Assembly: GCA_002835545.1 (NCBI GenBank)
Contig: PIZK01000014.1
Coordinates: 1 to 64,000, forward strand
DNA from: Alteromonadales bacterium alter-6D02
GTDB lineage: Bacteria > Pseudomonadota > Gammaproteobacteria > Enterobacterales > Psychrobiaceae
Direction of reading: 5' to 3'
DNA: 64,000 nucleotides
Shown in pieces: positions 8,148 through 16,804 of the stretch; the first letter of the stretch is position 1; every line of letters begins with the position of its first letter. Below the pieces are notes generated by a model. That model saw only the letters and a list, made by a program, of their open reading frames with translations. It was not told the origin of the DNA and did no database searches. The position numbers were made by a program, and so were the translations under genes.

Positions 8148-9881
8148 TTAGTGTGGCGTAATATGCTCAACCATCAATTGCAAACTTTGCTGGTTTCTAA
8201 ACTCATTAACATCAAGCTTATATGCAACCTCTGCCCATTCGATATTTGGATTTGGCCACACTTGCGTATCAACGTTAAACGCGATAGCGTCAACCACGAG
8301 GTTAGAACCTTCCGGCTCTAACACCAGCTTTAAATGCTTCTCACCGACTATTCGCTGTTGAATCACGCGAAACTTGCCATCAAAGCACGGCTCAGGAAAA
8401 CCTTGCCCCCATGGGCCTGCATGACGTAACTGAGTCGCAAGCTCTAAATTAAACTCGCCAGCGCTTAGTTCACCATCTGATAATATCTTACCACTGAGCT
8501 GATCGCTGGTGAGCGTTTGTGCGGCTAATTGCTCAAAAAGCTCAGCAAACCGAGAAAAATCACTTTCTTTAATTGAGAGGCCAGCCGCCATTGCATGGCC
8601 ACCAAACTTTAGAATTAACCCCGGTTCCAATGTATTAATGCGCTCGAGTAAGTCACGTAAATGTAACCCTTCAATAGAACGGCCAGAGCCTTTGAGCTCT
8701 CCATCGCCACTATCGGCAAACACAATAACAGGACGGTGAAACTTTTCTTTAATTCTTGAGGCGACAATCCCACTCACTCCTTGATGCCATTCAGGGTGAA
8801 ATAATGCAAATGCATAAGGGATATCCCCTTCCCCTTGGCTAAATGGCAGTTGCTCAATAATTTTCAGCGCCTCTTGCTGCATGCCCGCTTCAATGGCACG
8901 TCGATCTTTATTAAAACCATCTAGCTCTGCAGCAATTTCTTTCGCATGATTAGGGTTATCAGTCACTAAACATTCGATACCCAGCGACATATCATCTAAG
9001 CGTCCGGCGGCATTAAGCCTTGGGCCGATGGCAAAGCCCATGTCACTAGCCACACAGCGGCTGATATTACGATTCGCGATTTCCAATAACGCTTGAATAC
9101 CGACACGTGAACGACCAGCTCTGATCCGTGTAATTCCCTGCTCAACCAAGATACGATTATTACTATCAAGCGGCACCACATCGGCCACAGTACCCAACGC
9201 CACAATATCGAGAAACTCAGCCATATTTGGCTCAGGTATATTCATCTGGGCAAAATAGTTTTGCTGACGCATTAATGCACGCAGTGCCAACATCACGTAA
9301 AACGCGACACCAACCCCCGCCAGGTTTTTACTCAAAAATGAGCAGTCAGGTTGATTCGGGTTCACGATTGCATCAGCTTGTGGCAGTTGCTGACCCGCAA
9401 GGTGATGATCGGTAACAACTACTTTTATTCCTAATGCTTGCGCCCGCGCAACCCCATCGATAGACGAGATCCCATTATCCACCGTCATAATCAACTGCGT
9501 GCCTTGCTGATGGGCAATATCAACAATCGGGGTTGACAGACCATAACCAAAATCGAAGCGATTAGGCACAATGTAATCAACATTAGTAGCACCAAAACGA
9601 CGTAATGTTAGCAATGACAAAGCGGTAGATGTCGCGCCATCAGCATCAAAGTCACCAACAATAGTGATTTTGTTATTAGACTTAATGGCTTCAAATAGCA
9701 GTTGAGCGGCTTTATCGCTATCTTTTAGAGTATTGGGATTAAGTAAGTTTTTGAGTTGGTACTCAAGCTCACTCGCTTGAGAGATCCCCCTTGCGGCATA
9801 AACTCGCTGCAATAATGGCTGCGAAATAAAATGAAGATGAGAACAGTCTCCTGCCTTACGGCGCTCAATGATAGGAGTCAC
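8148..9881 (-). CDS. recJ: single-stranded-DNA-specific 5'-3' exonuclease RecJ
   Basis: RecJ degrades single-stranded DNA 5' to 3' in RecF-pathway recombination, mismatch repair and base excision repair. The product (577 aa, E. coli-like length) shows the DHH phosphoesterase motifs GDFDADG, VDNGISS and VTDHHLAG, the DHHA1 motif GGHAMAAGL, and a C-terminal OB-like domain. It starts with GTG at 9881, supported by AAGG seven bases upstream. In E. coli recJ lies directly upstream of prfB-lysS; here a Fur-regulated iron locus separates them. Confidence 0.96.
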   Translation of the reverse strand: MTPIIERRKAGDCSHLHFISQPLLQRVYAARGISQASELEYQLKNLLNPNTLKDSDKAAQLLFEAIKSNNKITIVGDFDADGATSTALSLLTLRRFGATNVDYIVPNRFDFGYGLSTPIVDIAHQQGTQLIMTVDNGISSIDGVARAQALGIKVVVTDHHLAGQQLPQADAIVNPNQPDCSFLSKNLAGVGVAFYVMLALRALMRQQNYFAQMNIPEPNMAEFLDIVALGTVADVVPLDSNNRILVEQGITRIRAGRSRVGIQALLEIANRNISRCVASDMGFAIGPRLNAAGRLDDMSLGIECLVTDNPNHAKEIAAELDGFNKDRRAIEAGMQQEALKIIEQLPFSQGEGDIPYAFALFHPEWHQGVSGIVASRIKEKFHRPVIVFADSGDGELKGSGRSIEGLHLRDLLERINTLEPGLILKFGGHAMAAGLSIKESDFSRFAELFEQLAAQTLTSDQLSGKILSDGELSAGEFNLELATQLRHAGPWGQGFPEPCFDGKFRVIQQRIVGEKHLKLVLEPEGSNLVVDAIAFNVDTQVWPNPNIEWAEVAYKLDVNEFRNQQSLQLMVEHITPH

Positions 9882-10074
9882 AACAAAACCTTACAAATAA
9901 AAATAAAGCCATAGAATAACACGCATCACAAATGATCAGGCAAAGAAGTAGCAAAGCGTGATCAATAAACAAGGAAGCCATTGATTACAACGACTAACTT
10001 GACTAAGATCGAGGGTTAATAATGTTCGTAATCAAAAACAACATGCGTCTCTTTGCTGATCAAGGATCTCTTTA

Positions 10075-10674
10075 ATGAACCCTAGTTTATATTTTATTTA
10101 TGACTCACACTGCCCTTGGAGTTATGCTTGTACACCTTTAGTTATTCAACTGGAACAAGCATTCCCAGACTTGCAAATTTACGCGTGGCATTGTGCGCAC
10201 TATGATGGCAGAGATCACTTATCAGCGAAGCAACTAAGCGCTATTACAGATCAAAGTACTGTCACCTTTGGCCAATCTTACCAAGCACAAGCCAATCAAA
10301 CAAAAGACGCAACCCTAAGCGCGAACTTTTTAGCTTGGATTCAGCACAAGCAACCAAACAAGTTACTACCTGCACTAACGCAATTACAACAATTACACTT
10401 TGGCTCAGGCGTGGAATTTACTCAGGCAAGTGACTTCGATCCAATTATCGAACAGCTTAAGTTATCGCCATCTGCTAAGATATTTAAAGATAAACTAAAC
10501 AACCAAGCACAAGACACTTTATCCGATGTAACTGAATTGCAAGATTTTATTGGCACAACATCATTTCCAGCATTACTATTACTAACGGGTGATAAAGGTG
10601 TATTATTAAACCATGCGTTATATCTAAAGCAGCCCGCAACGATTATAGATGCGGTTAAGCAAGAACTGACCTAA
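10075..10674 (+). CDS. DsbA-family thioredoxin-fold protein with a CPWS motif
   Basis: A 199-residue cytosolic protein (no signal peptide) with a thioredoxin-like start (YFIYDSHCPWSYA) and a cis-proline segment (TSFPALLLL) near residue 165. This arrangement fits the FrnE/2-hydroxychromene-2-carboxylate isomerase side of the DsbA superfamily. The second active-site cysteine is replaced by serine (CPWS), so classic disulfide oxidation is unlikely; isomerase, reductase or glutathione-dependent chemistry is possible. AAGGA lies eight bases before the ATG. It leads a short plus-strand group inserted between recJ and dsbC. Confidence 0.8.
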   Translation: MNPSLYFIYDSHCPWSYACTPLVIQLEQAFPDLQIYAWHCAHYDGRDHLSAKQLSAITDQSTVTFGQSYQAQANQTKDATLSANFLAWIQHKQPNKLLPALTQLQQLHFGSGVEFTQASDFDPIIEQLKLSPSAKIFKDKLNNQAQDTLSDVTELQDFIGTTSFPALLLLTGDKGVLLNHALYLKQPATIIDAVKQELT

Positions 10675-10720
10675 TTACAAACTGCCCCATAATAATCAAC
10701 AAGCTTAATAGGTGACGATA

Positions 10721-11113
10721 ATGGAATATCATGACTTATCTTTCGGGAAAATTTTTATTATTAATGACGACCTTGCCGAGGTCGTTGTGGATGGTGGTAT
10801 CGAGATAACAACAACCATGGTTAGCGAATTTCATGGTTATTTACTTGCTCGTTTTCAACATCCTTTTGGTTTACTCATCAATAAGACCAATGCCTACTCC
10901 ACGGAGTTTAATGCCCAAACCCAGTGTGGCACTCTTAAGCAAATAAAACGTATTGCTATTTACGCCCCAACTAACATGGCAACACTCAGTGCCAACTTTA
11001 TGGCTTCAGTCCCTAGAGATGTCAACATACCTATTAAAGTATTCAATAATAGAGATGACGCACTGCATTGGTTAGATCCACTAGCCTTACCAGTAGCCAA
11101 TCATTATAATTAA
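10721..11113 (+). CDS. hypothetical protein, possibly STAS/SpoIIAA-like
   Basis: A 130-residue soluble protein. Its alternating strands and helices (KIFIINDDLAEVVVDGG, then FGLLINKTN, then KRIAIYAP, then IPIKVFNNRDDALHWL) resemble the small SpoIIAA/STAS-like fold, including a final segment where a helix follows a 'F.nr..Al.WL' motif common in that family. I call it possible only. The frame is open from a GTG at 10712, but the ATG at 10721 has AGGTGA five bases upstream. It sits 46 bp after the DsbA-family gene. Confidence 0.6.
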   Translation: MEYHDLSFGKIFIINDDLAEVVVDGGIEITTTMVSEFHGYLLARFQHPFGLLINKTNAYSTEFNAQTQCGTLKQIKRIAIYAPTNMATLSANFMASVPRDVNIPIKVFNNRDDALHWLDPLALPVANHYN

Positions 11114-11146
11114 GCTTAATTTAATGCATAACGTCAAATCAGAATT

Positions 11147-11356
11147 ATGATAAAAATAGATTTTTCACAGCAAAACAGAGATGCCGCTAACTCATTTCAT
11201 CAACAACGTAACATCATCAAGAAAGTATGCCGTGGTGAAAAAGTTAACTGTGAGCACTGCCAACAAGTATTAACACTAACCCCGCCAGTAGAAGGCGTCG
11301 CTTACATCAGTTGCCAAAAAGGATGTACGAAAGTAGAGTTAGAGTTAGACAGCTAA
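11147..11356 (+). CDS. small cysteine-rich, zinc-ribbon-like protein, 69 aa
   Basis: A 69-residue soluble protein with two cysteine pairs, CEHC near residue 35 and CQKGC near residue 57, spaced as in a small zinc ribbon. The N-terminal half is polar and basic. I do not recognise a named family; metal binding is inferred from the cysteine pattern. It follows the STAS-like gene by 33 bp and ends at a bidirectional terminator shared with dsbC. Confidence 0.6.
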   Translation: MIKIDFSQQNRDAANSFHQQRNIIKKVCRGEKVNCEHCQQVLTLTPPVEGVAYISCQKGCTKVELELDS

Positions 11357-11357
11357 A

Positions 11358-11384
11358 AAGAGAGCCTTTTGGCTCTCTTCTTTT
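11358..11384. terminator. bidirectional terminator between the zinc-ribbon gene and dsbC
   Basis: A 9-bp stem (aagagagcc/ggctctctt) with a TTTT loop is flanked by CTTTT on the plus strand and TTTTT on the minus strand. Confidence 0.9.
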
Positions 11385-11385
11385 A

Positions 11386-12099
11386 TTAACTTTTTAATAC
11401 TTCTAATAACTTCGCAGGCGGTTGATAACCTGGGATAAGTGTACCATCATCAAGGACAATCGCTGGTGTACCTGTCACGCCAAATTCGACACCTAACTGA
11501 TAATGATCGGGAATTCGGTTCGGGCATACCGATTGAGCAATCTCAGTGCCAGACTTTAAATCATCCATAGCTTTACGTTGATCACTACTACACCATAATG
11601 ATTCCATTGATGCCCACGTTTTAGAATCCTGCCCACCTCTAGGGTAAGCCATATAACGCACCGTAATACCTAAATCATTATATTGCTGCATTTGAGAATG
11701 GAGGCGGCGACAATAACCACAATCCACATCGGTAAATACAGTTACTGTATATTGTTCGTCTTTTGCTGGGTAAACAATCATTGAGCTAGCATAGCTTTCT
11801 AATTTAGCATTGCGCATCTTGGCCATAGCCCCTTCAGTTAAATTTGTAAAACCATTAACTGTATCGAAGATATTACCGCGCATAATGTAACGACCATCTT
11901 GTGAGCTATAAAAAATACCTCGGTCAGTCATTACCTCGAATAAACCATCAATCGGCATTGGTTTGACTGAGCTAACGGATAAGCCCAACTTCGCCGTTAG
12001 CATCGTTTTAAGCTTATTTGAAGAGTCTGCGTTCGCTAATGCTCCAAATGATAATGTTGCAATAAGCCCCGTGACTAATAATGATTTAACTAATTTCAT
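11386..12099 (-). CDS. dsbC: thiol:disulfide interchange protein DsbC
   Basis: A periplasmic disulfide isomerase that repairs wrongly paired disulfides and is kept reduced by DsbD. It has a signal peptide ending near ALANA, an N-terminal dimerisation domain, and a thioredoxin domain with the active site CGYC (about residues 127-130), the cis-Pro segment TGTPAIV, and a second cysteine pair (C about 170 and about 191). Three starts are possible: TTG 12111, ATG 12105 and ATG 12099. I chose 12099 because GAGA sits at normal distance; 12105 would only add two residues. In E. coli dsbC is directly upstream of recJ; here three plus-strand genes intervene. Confidence 0.95.
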   Translation of the reverse strand: MKLVKSLLVTGLIATLSFGALANADSSNKLKTMLTAKLGLSVSSVKPMPIDGLFEVMTDRGIFYSSQDGRYIMRGNIFDTVNGFTNLTEGAMAKMRNAKLESYASSMIVYPAKDEQYTVTVFTDVDCGYCRRLHSQMQQYNDLGITVRYMAYPRGGQDSKTWASMESLWCSSDQRKAMDDLKSGTEIAQSVCPNRIPDHYQLGVEFGVTGTPAIVLDDGTLIPGYQPPAKLLEVLKS

Positions 12100-12219
12100 T
12101 TTCATTCTCAATTTTTTGTCTAATAAATGATTGTAACACTTACTTAAAAAATCATCTCGTGTTCTATAAGACCGTATTAGCCCATTTAAATTTCATTACA
12201 CAGGCCAATTGTTATTTTT

Positions 12220-13296
12220 TTAATCGATAAACTGAATATTAACTCGCGACGTGAGCTGTAAAATAAGCTCATAACAGATGGTGTCAGCATATTGAGCCAC
12301 CTCCTCAACAGGCAGTTCAGCCCCCCATAAAGTGACATCATCGCCACATCTAACTTGATGCTGCAGGCCAATATCAACGGTAATCATATCCATCGATACA
12401 CGACCGACAATCGGAAATCGCTGACCATTAATGAGTACAGGAGTGCCTGTTTTCGCATGCCGAGGATAACCGTCGCCATACCCAATAGCGACAACAGCTA
12501 ACGTTGTATCTTGCGTGGTAGACCAACTCGAACCGTAACCTACTTTCTCGCCCGCCTGTAATGACTTTATAGCAATTACACTTGAGGTTAATGTCATCGC
12601 AGGCTCAAAGCCATCTTGTTTTCCGGTGCGATTGATCATCGGAGAACAGCCATAAAGTAATAATCCAGGTCTAATCCAATCAGCATGGGTTTGTGGCCAG
12701 GCTAAAATAGCTGCGGAATTTGCCAAGGTAAGTTCGCCTACCTGCCCATCAACCAATTGATAAAATTGTTCTGCTTGCTGCTGAGTAAAAGGGTTATTAA
12801 GGTCGTCCGCACAAGCAAAATGCGTCATATAGTTGAAGGGTTGAGCAATATAATCGATATTTTTTAATCGACGAATAATATCTTCAAACTCACGCGCATG
12901 GATCCCCAAACGGTTCATCCCTGTGTCAACTTTTAACCACACATTAAGCTGACCGGATAAGCTGATCTGCTCAAGCATTTCTACCTGTTCAAGGCTATGA
13001 ATGACTGTTTGTAAATTATTTGTCAGTAAAATTTCTATATCGGATAGCTGAAAAAAACCTTCAAGTAGTAAAATAGGTTTAACAACACCACCAGCTCGTA
13101 AGGCTAATGCTTCTTCAAGCCTCGCCACACCAATGGCATCGGTGTCAGTTAAAATATTAGCCATTTCTAGTAAGCCATGCCCGTAAGCATTAGCCTTAAG
13201 CACAGAAATAATTTTACTATGCGGTGCTAAAGAGTTTATACGATTAAAATTATGTAACACTGCCTTGCGGCTAATTAGCGCATTAACAGTACTCAT
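12220..13296 (-). CDS. alr: alanine racemase
   Basis: A PLP enzyme that converts L- to D-alanine for peptidoglycan. The 358-residue product has the PLP lysine K34 in SVLKANAYGHG, the catalytic tyrosine in EKVGYGSSW, and the conserved RVSMDMITVD segment of the C-terminal beta domain. AAGGG lies five bases before the ATG. It follows dnaB by 8 bp, so it is almost certainly cotranscribed, the same dnaB-alr order as in E. coli. Confidence 0.97.
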   Translation of the reverse strand: MSTVNALISRKAVLHNFNRINSLAPHSKIISVLKANAYGHGLLEMANILTDTDAIGVARLEEALALRAGGVVKPILLLEGFFQLSDIEILLTNNLQTVIHSLEQVEMLEQISLSGQLNVWLKVDTGMNRLGIHAREFEDIIRRLKNIDYIAQPFNYMTHFACADDLNNPFTQQQAEQFYQLVDGQVGELTLANSAAILAWPQTHADWIRPGLLLYGCSPMINRTGKQDGFEPAMTLTSSVIAIKSLQAGEKVGYGSSWSTTQDTTLAVVAIGYGDGYPRHAKTGTPVLINGQRFPIVGRVSMDMITVDIGLQHQVRCGDDVTLWGAELPVEEVAQYADTICYELILQLTSRVNIQFID

Positions 13297-13304
13297 ATTA
13301 ACCC

Positions 13305-14723
13305 TTAATACTCATCATCAAATGAGGGGCCAGCATAGTTATCAAATCGAGAAAACTGACCTTGGAAGGTTAGACGACATTTACCAATAGGTCCGTTACG
13401 CTGCTTACCGATAATAATTTCGGCCGTGCCTTTGTCTTGACTATCATCGTTATAAACCTCATCACGATAAATGAACATGATTAAATCAGCATCCTGCTCA
13501 ATCGATCCTGATTCACGAAGATCTGAGTTAATCGGGCGTTTGTCCGCACGTTGCTCTAGACCACGATTTAACTGTGATAATGCTACAACCGGGCATTGTA
13601 ATTCTTTCGCTAGGGCTTTTAATGAACGTGAAATTTCGGCAATTTCTAAAGTACGATTATCAGCGAGTGCTGGGACTTGCATTAACTGCAAGTAATCAAT
13701 CATAATCATTGATACACCGCCATGCTCACGTGCGATACGACGCGCTCTTGAACGAACCTCGGTTGGTGTTAGACCCGACGAATCATCAATATACATCTTA
13801 CCTTGCTCAAGTAAAATGCCCATCGTCGATGATACGCGTGCCCAATCGTCATCCTCTAATTGACCTGTACGTACTTTAGTTTGGTCAACTCGCCCTAGCG
13901 ATGCCAGCATTCTCATCATGATCGATTCAGAGGGCATTTCTAGAGAGAAAATAATCACAGGCTTATCTTCATTCATCGCTGCATATTCAGCTAAATTCAT
14001 CGCAAACGTTGTTTTACCCATCGATGGACGAGCCGCAACGATAATCAAATCCGATGGCTGCATACCCGCCGTCATCTTATCGAGGTCACCGTAACCCGTT
14101 GAAACCCCCGTAACACCATCATGCGGGTTATTATAAAGCTCTTCAATTTTATCAATAGTACTACCCAAGATTTGCTTAATATCTTGCGGGCCTTCTGAGG
14201 CATTAGTGCGCTTTTCAGCAATCTTAAATACTTTACCCTCGGCAAAGTCTAATAGTTGAGCACTATCACGCCCTTCTGGTTCAAAACCAGCTTCAGCAAT
14301 TTCATTCGCAACGCCAATCATATCCCGCACCACCGCACGTTCTCGTACGATATTGGCGTAAGCTGAAATATTCGCTGCACTAGGCGTGTTTTTTGCCATC
14401 TCACCGATATAGGCAAAACCACCAACCGACTCAAGCTCATTCTCACGCTCAAGCGCTTCAGATAAAGTCACTAGATCAATCGGATTACCACTTTCGACCA
14501 AGTCATGCATATAACGGAAAATAATGCGGTGGTCTTTCCGGTAGAAATCATCGGCAACTACAAGTTCCGATACCCGATCCCATGACTCATTATCAAGCAT
14601 CAAACCACCAAGCACAGACTGCTCAGCTTCTAATGAGTGTGGTGGAACTTTTAACGCCTCGACTTGCGTATCGGGTTTAAACGGTTTCTTATTTTTAGAT
14701 TTGAACTGCTGTTGTTGCGCCAT
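13305..14723 (-). CDS. dnaB: replicative DNA helicase DnaB
   Basis: A hexameric 5'-3' helicase that unwinds DNA at the replication fork. The 472-residue product has the N-terminal primase-interacting domain (PPHSLEAEQSVLGGLMLDN) and the RecA-like domain with Walker A AARPSMGKTT, Walker B MIMIDYLQL and the arginine-finger region GKQRNGPIG. There is no intein. No clear Shine-Dalgarno precedes the ATG. It is first in the dnaB-alr operon. Confidence 0.98.
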   Translation of the reverse strand: MAQQQQFKSKNKKPFKPDTQVEALKVPPHSLEAEQSVLGGLMLDNESWDRVSELVVADDFYRKDHRIIFRYMHDLVESGNPIDLVTLSEALERENELESVGGFAYIGEMAKNTPSAANISAYANIVRERAVVRDMIGVANEIAEAGFEPEGRDSAQLLDFAEGKVFKIAEKRTNASEGPQDIKQILGSTIDKIEELYNNPHDGVTGVSTGYGDLDKMTAGMQPSDLIIVAARPSMGKTTFAMNLAEYAAMNEDKPVIIFSLEMPSESIMMRMLASLGRVDQTKVRTGQLEDDDWARVSSTMGILLEQGKMYIDDSSGLTPTEVRSRARRIAREHGGVSMIMIDYLQLMQVPALADNRTLEIAEISRSLKALAKELQCPVVALSQLNRGLEQRADKRPINSDLRESGSIEQDADLIMFIYRDEVYNDDSQDKGTAEIIIGKQRNGPIGKCRLTFQGQFSRFDNYAGPSFDDEY

Positions 14724-14900
14724 GGGAGAATATTACCAAAAGTCTAATGATGCCATTATCTAACACTGGCTAATTTTATCAACGACTCTTTTAACGCCAA
14801 GTGAACAAGCTAACGGAATTTAAATCAAGGAAAGAGCCCAGTTTTGCCAATTAAAGCGAACTCAAAAGGACATAACGGGGCAAATTTATACCACCAGCTT

Positions 14901-16184
14901 CTAAGGTTCCCCCACTAACTGAGGTAGATTTACTTGTAGTACGACATCTTCAATCACTTCAACCTGATTAAACATATCGACGGTTTTTAACAGTTTTTGC
15001 AGTGTAAAACGCTGACGAACGCTAGCGTTTAAACCTTCAAACTCCGCTATCACTTGGAATAACCACATCTCGGCATCCCACTCTAAAGCCTGTTGGGCTA
15101 GATGCTGTAATGCGCTCAATGGTTCAGTGACATCAAACACGGCTATAAAGTAATTCTCGACATCCTCTTTAAGCTGCTGATGACGAGCTTCAACCACTAG
15201 CTCCTGTTCAAGTTCAAATTCGGTGCCCGCTGCTAATGGTTCACTGTAATCATTGGTGCTAATGGCCAAAGTACGAACCATATCACCTAAAGCTTGCTGC
15301 TCCCCAACTTTATCTAAAGCAATGCTTGCACTAGCAATAATTGGCGCCGCTTGATTCACTAATTCGGGTACCTGTGTTCGATTTGTGTAATCACCGACAA
15401 TAAAGTTTGGATGCTGCTTTAAAAAGGCTACCATATTAGTAATTAATTGCGCACGCTCTTGCTGCTGTCTAAAGCGCGCCATCAATTCAACGAGACGCTT
15501 TTGCACTTCAAGTAAAGAACTTGAATGATCTGATATCGTCACTTGCAGTTGACTAACTAATAACTTTCGAAGTGGCCCACTGTTTTGTGCCAGTTCAATC
15601 AGCTCATTAAAGTCAATTAATTCAAAACCATCGAGTAAACGGCGTAACTGTTTTTGTGCCAATTCATTTTCGCGAATTTTATCGGCAAGGTTACTCACAA
15701 AGCCAAAGTCAGAGTTAAGGCGATTCCATAAACTATCAATTGCATCGCTAAATTGCCCAGTCATATCATGGACACGTTCACTTAACAGCTGAAAGTGATG
15801 CTCACTGGCGACATAATCGCCTCGATATTGCGCATCAGAGAAATGTTTCACCTGAGTGCGAATTTGTTCTATCTGCCCTGCAACATCAGCGTTAACTTGG
15901 CGCTTGCGTTCATCCTCAGTCAGACTGGCAATCAATCGACTAACATCAGGTCGCAAGGCAAGTGGTTGTTGCTCATCTGGGCGATGTAGAATTCGCGCTT
16001 TAACCAGCTTATCCAGCACGTTTTCATTGACACTAACTTCGTCAAAGTGACCTCGTAAATACGCGCGCATCAACTGTTCACTGTGCTTACCTATCAAGCC
16101 TAGTCGCTCAACCCCCAACGCATGTAAACGGCTCTGCGGACTTTGGTTTGAGCCAGTTACTTTTTTTGGTACTAAACTCACCAT
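14901..16184 (-). CDS. mksF: MksF-like kleisin subunit of an SMC (condensin) complex
   Basis: A 427-residue, helix-rich protein with no known enzyme motif. It ends a three-gene operon with a large SMC-type ATPase and a small winged-helix-like protein, matching MukBEF/MksBEF composition, so it is most likely the kleisin bridging the ATPase heads. The N-terminal part (RLHALGVERLGLIGKHSEQL) could be the winged-helix docking domain. The frame opens at a TTG (16187), but ATG 16184 overlaps the mksE stop as TGATG and is preferred. The symbol rests on context and architecture, not a search. Confidence 0.7.
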   Translation of the reverse strand: MVSLVPKKVTGSNQSPQSRLHALGVERLGLIGKHSEQLMRAYLRGHFDEVSVNENVLDKLVKARILHRPDEQQPLALRPDVSRLIASLTEDERKRQVNADVAGQIEQIRTQVKHFSDAQYRGDYVASEHHFQLLSERVHDMTGQFSDAIDSLWNRLNSDFGFVSNLADKIRENELAQKQLRRLLDGFELIDFNELIELAQNSGPLRKLLVSQLQVTISDHSSSLLEVQKRLVELMARFRQQQERAQLITNMVAFLKQHPNFIVGDYTNRTQVPELVNQAAPIIASASIALDKVGEQQALGDMVRTLAISTNDYSEPLAAGTEFELEQELVVEARHQQLKEDVENYFIAVFDVTEPLSALQHLAQQALEWDAEMWLFQVIAEFEGLNASVRQRFTLQKLLKTVDMFNQVEVIEDVVLQVNLPQLVGEP

Positions 16185-16804
16185 CAAAACATCGACTCTT
16201 GCTGTGGCATATCATCAAGCGGAAGTGATTCTTCGTCTTTAATAAAACGTACTAATTCAATCAGCTGCTCAATCTTCCCCGTCACAATATAATATTGGCG
16301 ATCCTTATGCGGCTGCTGTAAATAACCAGTTTCTTTTAGACGCTTAAAGACTTGCTTTAACTGTTGGTCAAGTTGCTCACTGTTTGATTTAAAGAAACGA
16401 TCGGCTGCCAGCTGATTAAAACGTTGACGTAAAGATTGGTTATCTTCAGTGCGCAGTGCAAACTCTTGAAACTTGATCGTATCCCCGGCGGTGAGCGAAC
16501 CATCTCGCCCTAGCGCTTCCTGAACTAGCTGCATCCATTCAAGAAGCGGCAATAACGACTGCACCGTTTGCTTAAACTCTTTACCTAAGTGTTCACGGGC
16601 GGTGCTATTGAGTTCTTGATAGGCCAGAAAAAACACGCTGCCATCCTGACTTTGCGCTAATCGCCTATTTAATGGACGTAGAAAATGATTAAGCTCTTCT
16701 CTAACAACCTCATCTTGTAATCGACGAAACGCTTCTTCATCGGTGACCTGACAAATACTTGCCCCAGCTAATAAGGCTTCGAGTAACGGGCCATGTTCAA
16801 TCAT
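16184..16804 (-). CDS. mksE: MksE-like subunit of an SMC (condensin) complex
   Basis: A 206-residue protein between the SMC ATPase and kleisin-like genes, overlapping both by one base (TAATG upstream, TGATG downstream), which implies translational coupling. Its C-terminal part (LKQVFKRLKETGYLQQ, then YYIVTGKIEQLIELV) looks like a winged helix with a beta wing, as in MukE/MksE KITE subunits. These bind the kleisin and DNA at the SMC heads. Length is near that expected for MksE. Confidence 0.7.
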   Translation of the reverse strand: MIEHGPLLEALLAGASICQVTDEEAFRRLQDEVVREELNHFLRPLNRRLAQSQDGSVFFLAYQELNSTAREHLGKEFKQTVQSLLPLLEWMQLVQEALGRDGSLTAGDTIKFQEFALRTEDNQSLRQRFNQLAADRFFKSNSEQLDQQLKQVFKRLKETGYLQQPHKDRQYYIVTGKIEQLIELVRFIKDEESLPLDDMPQQESMF

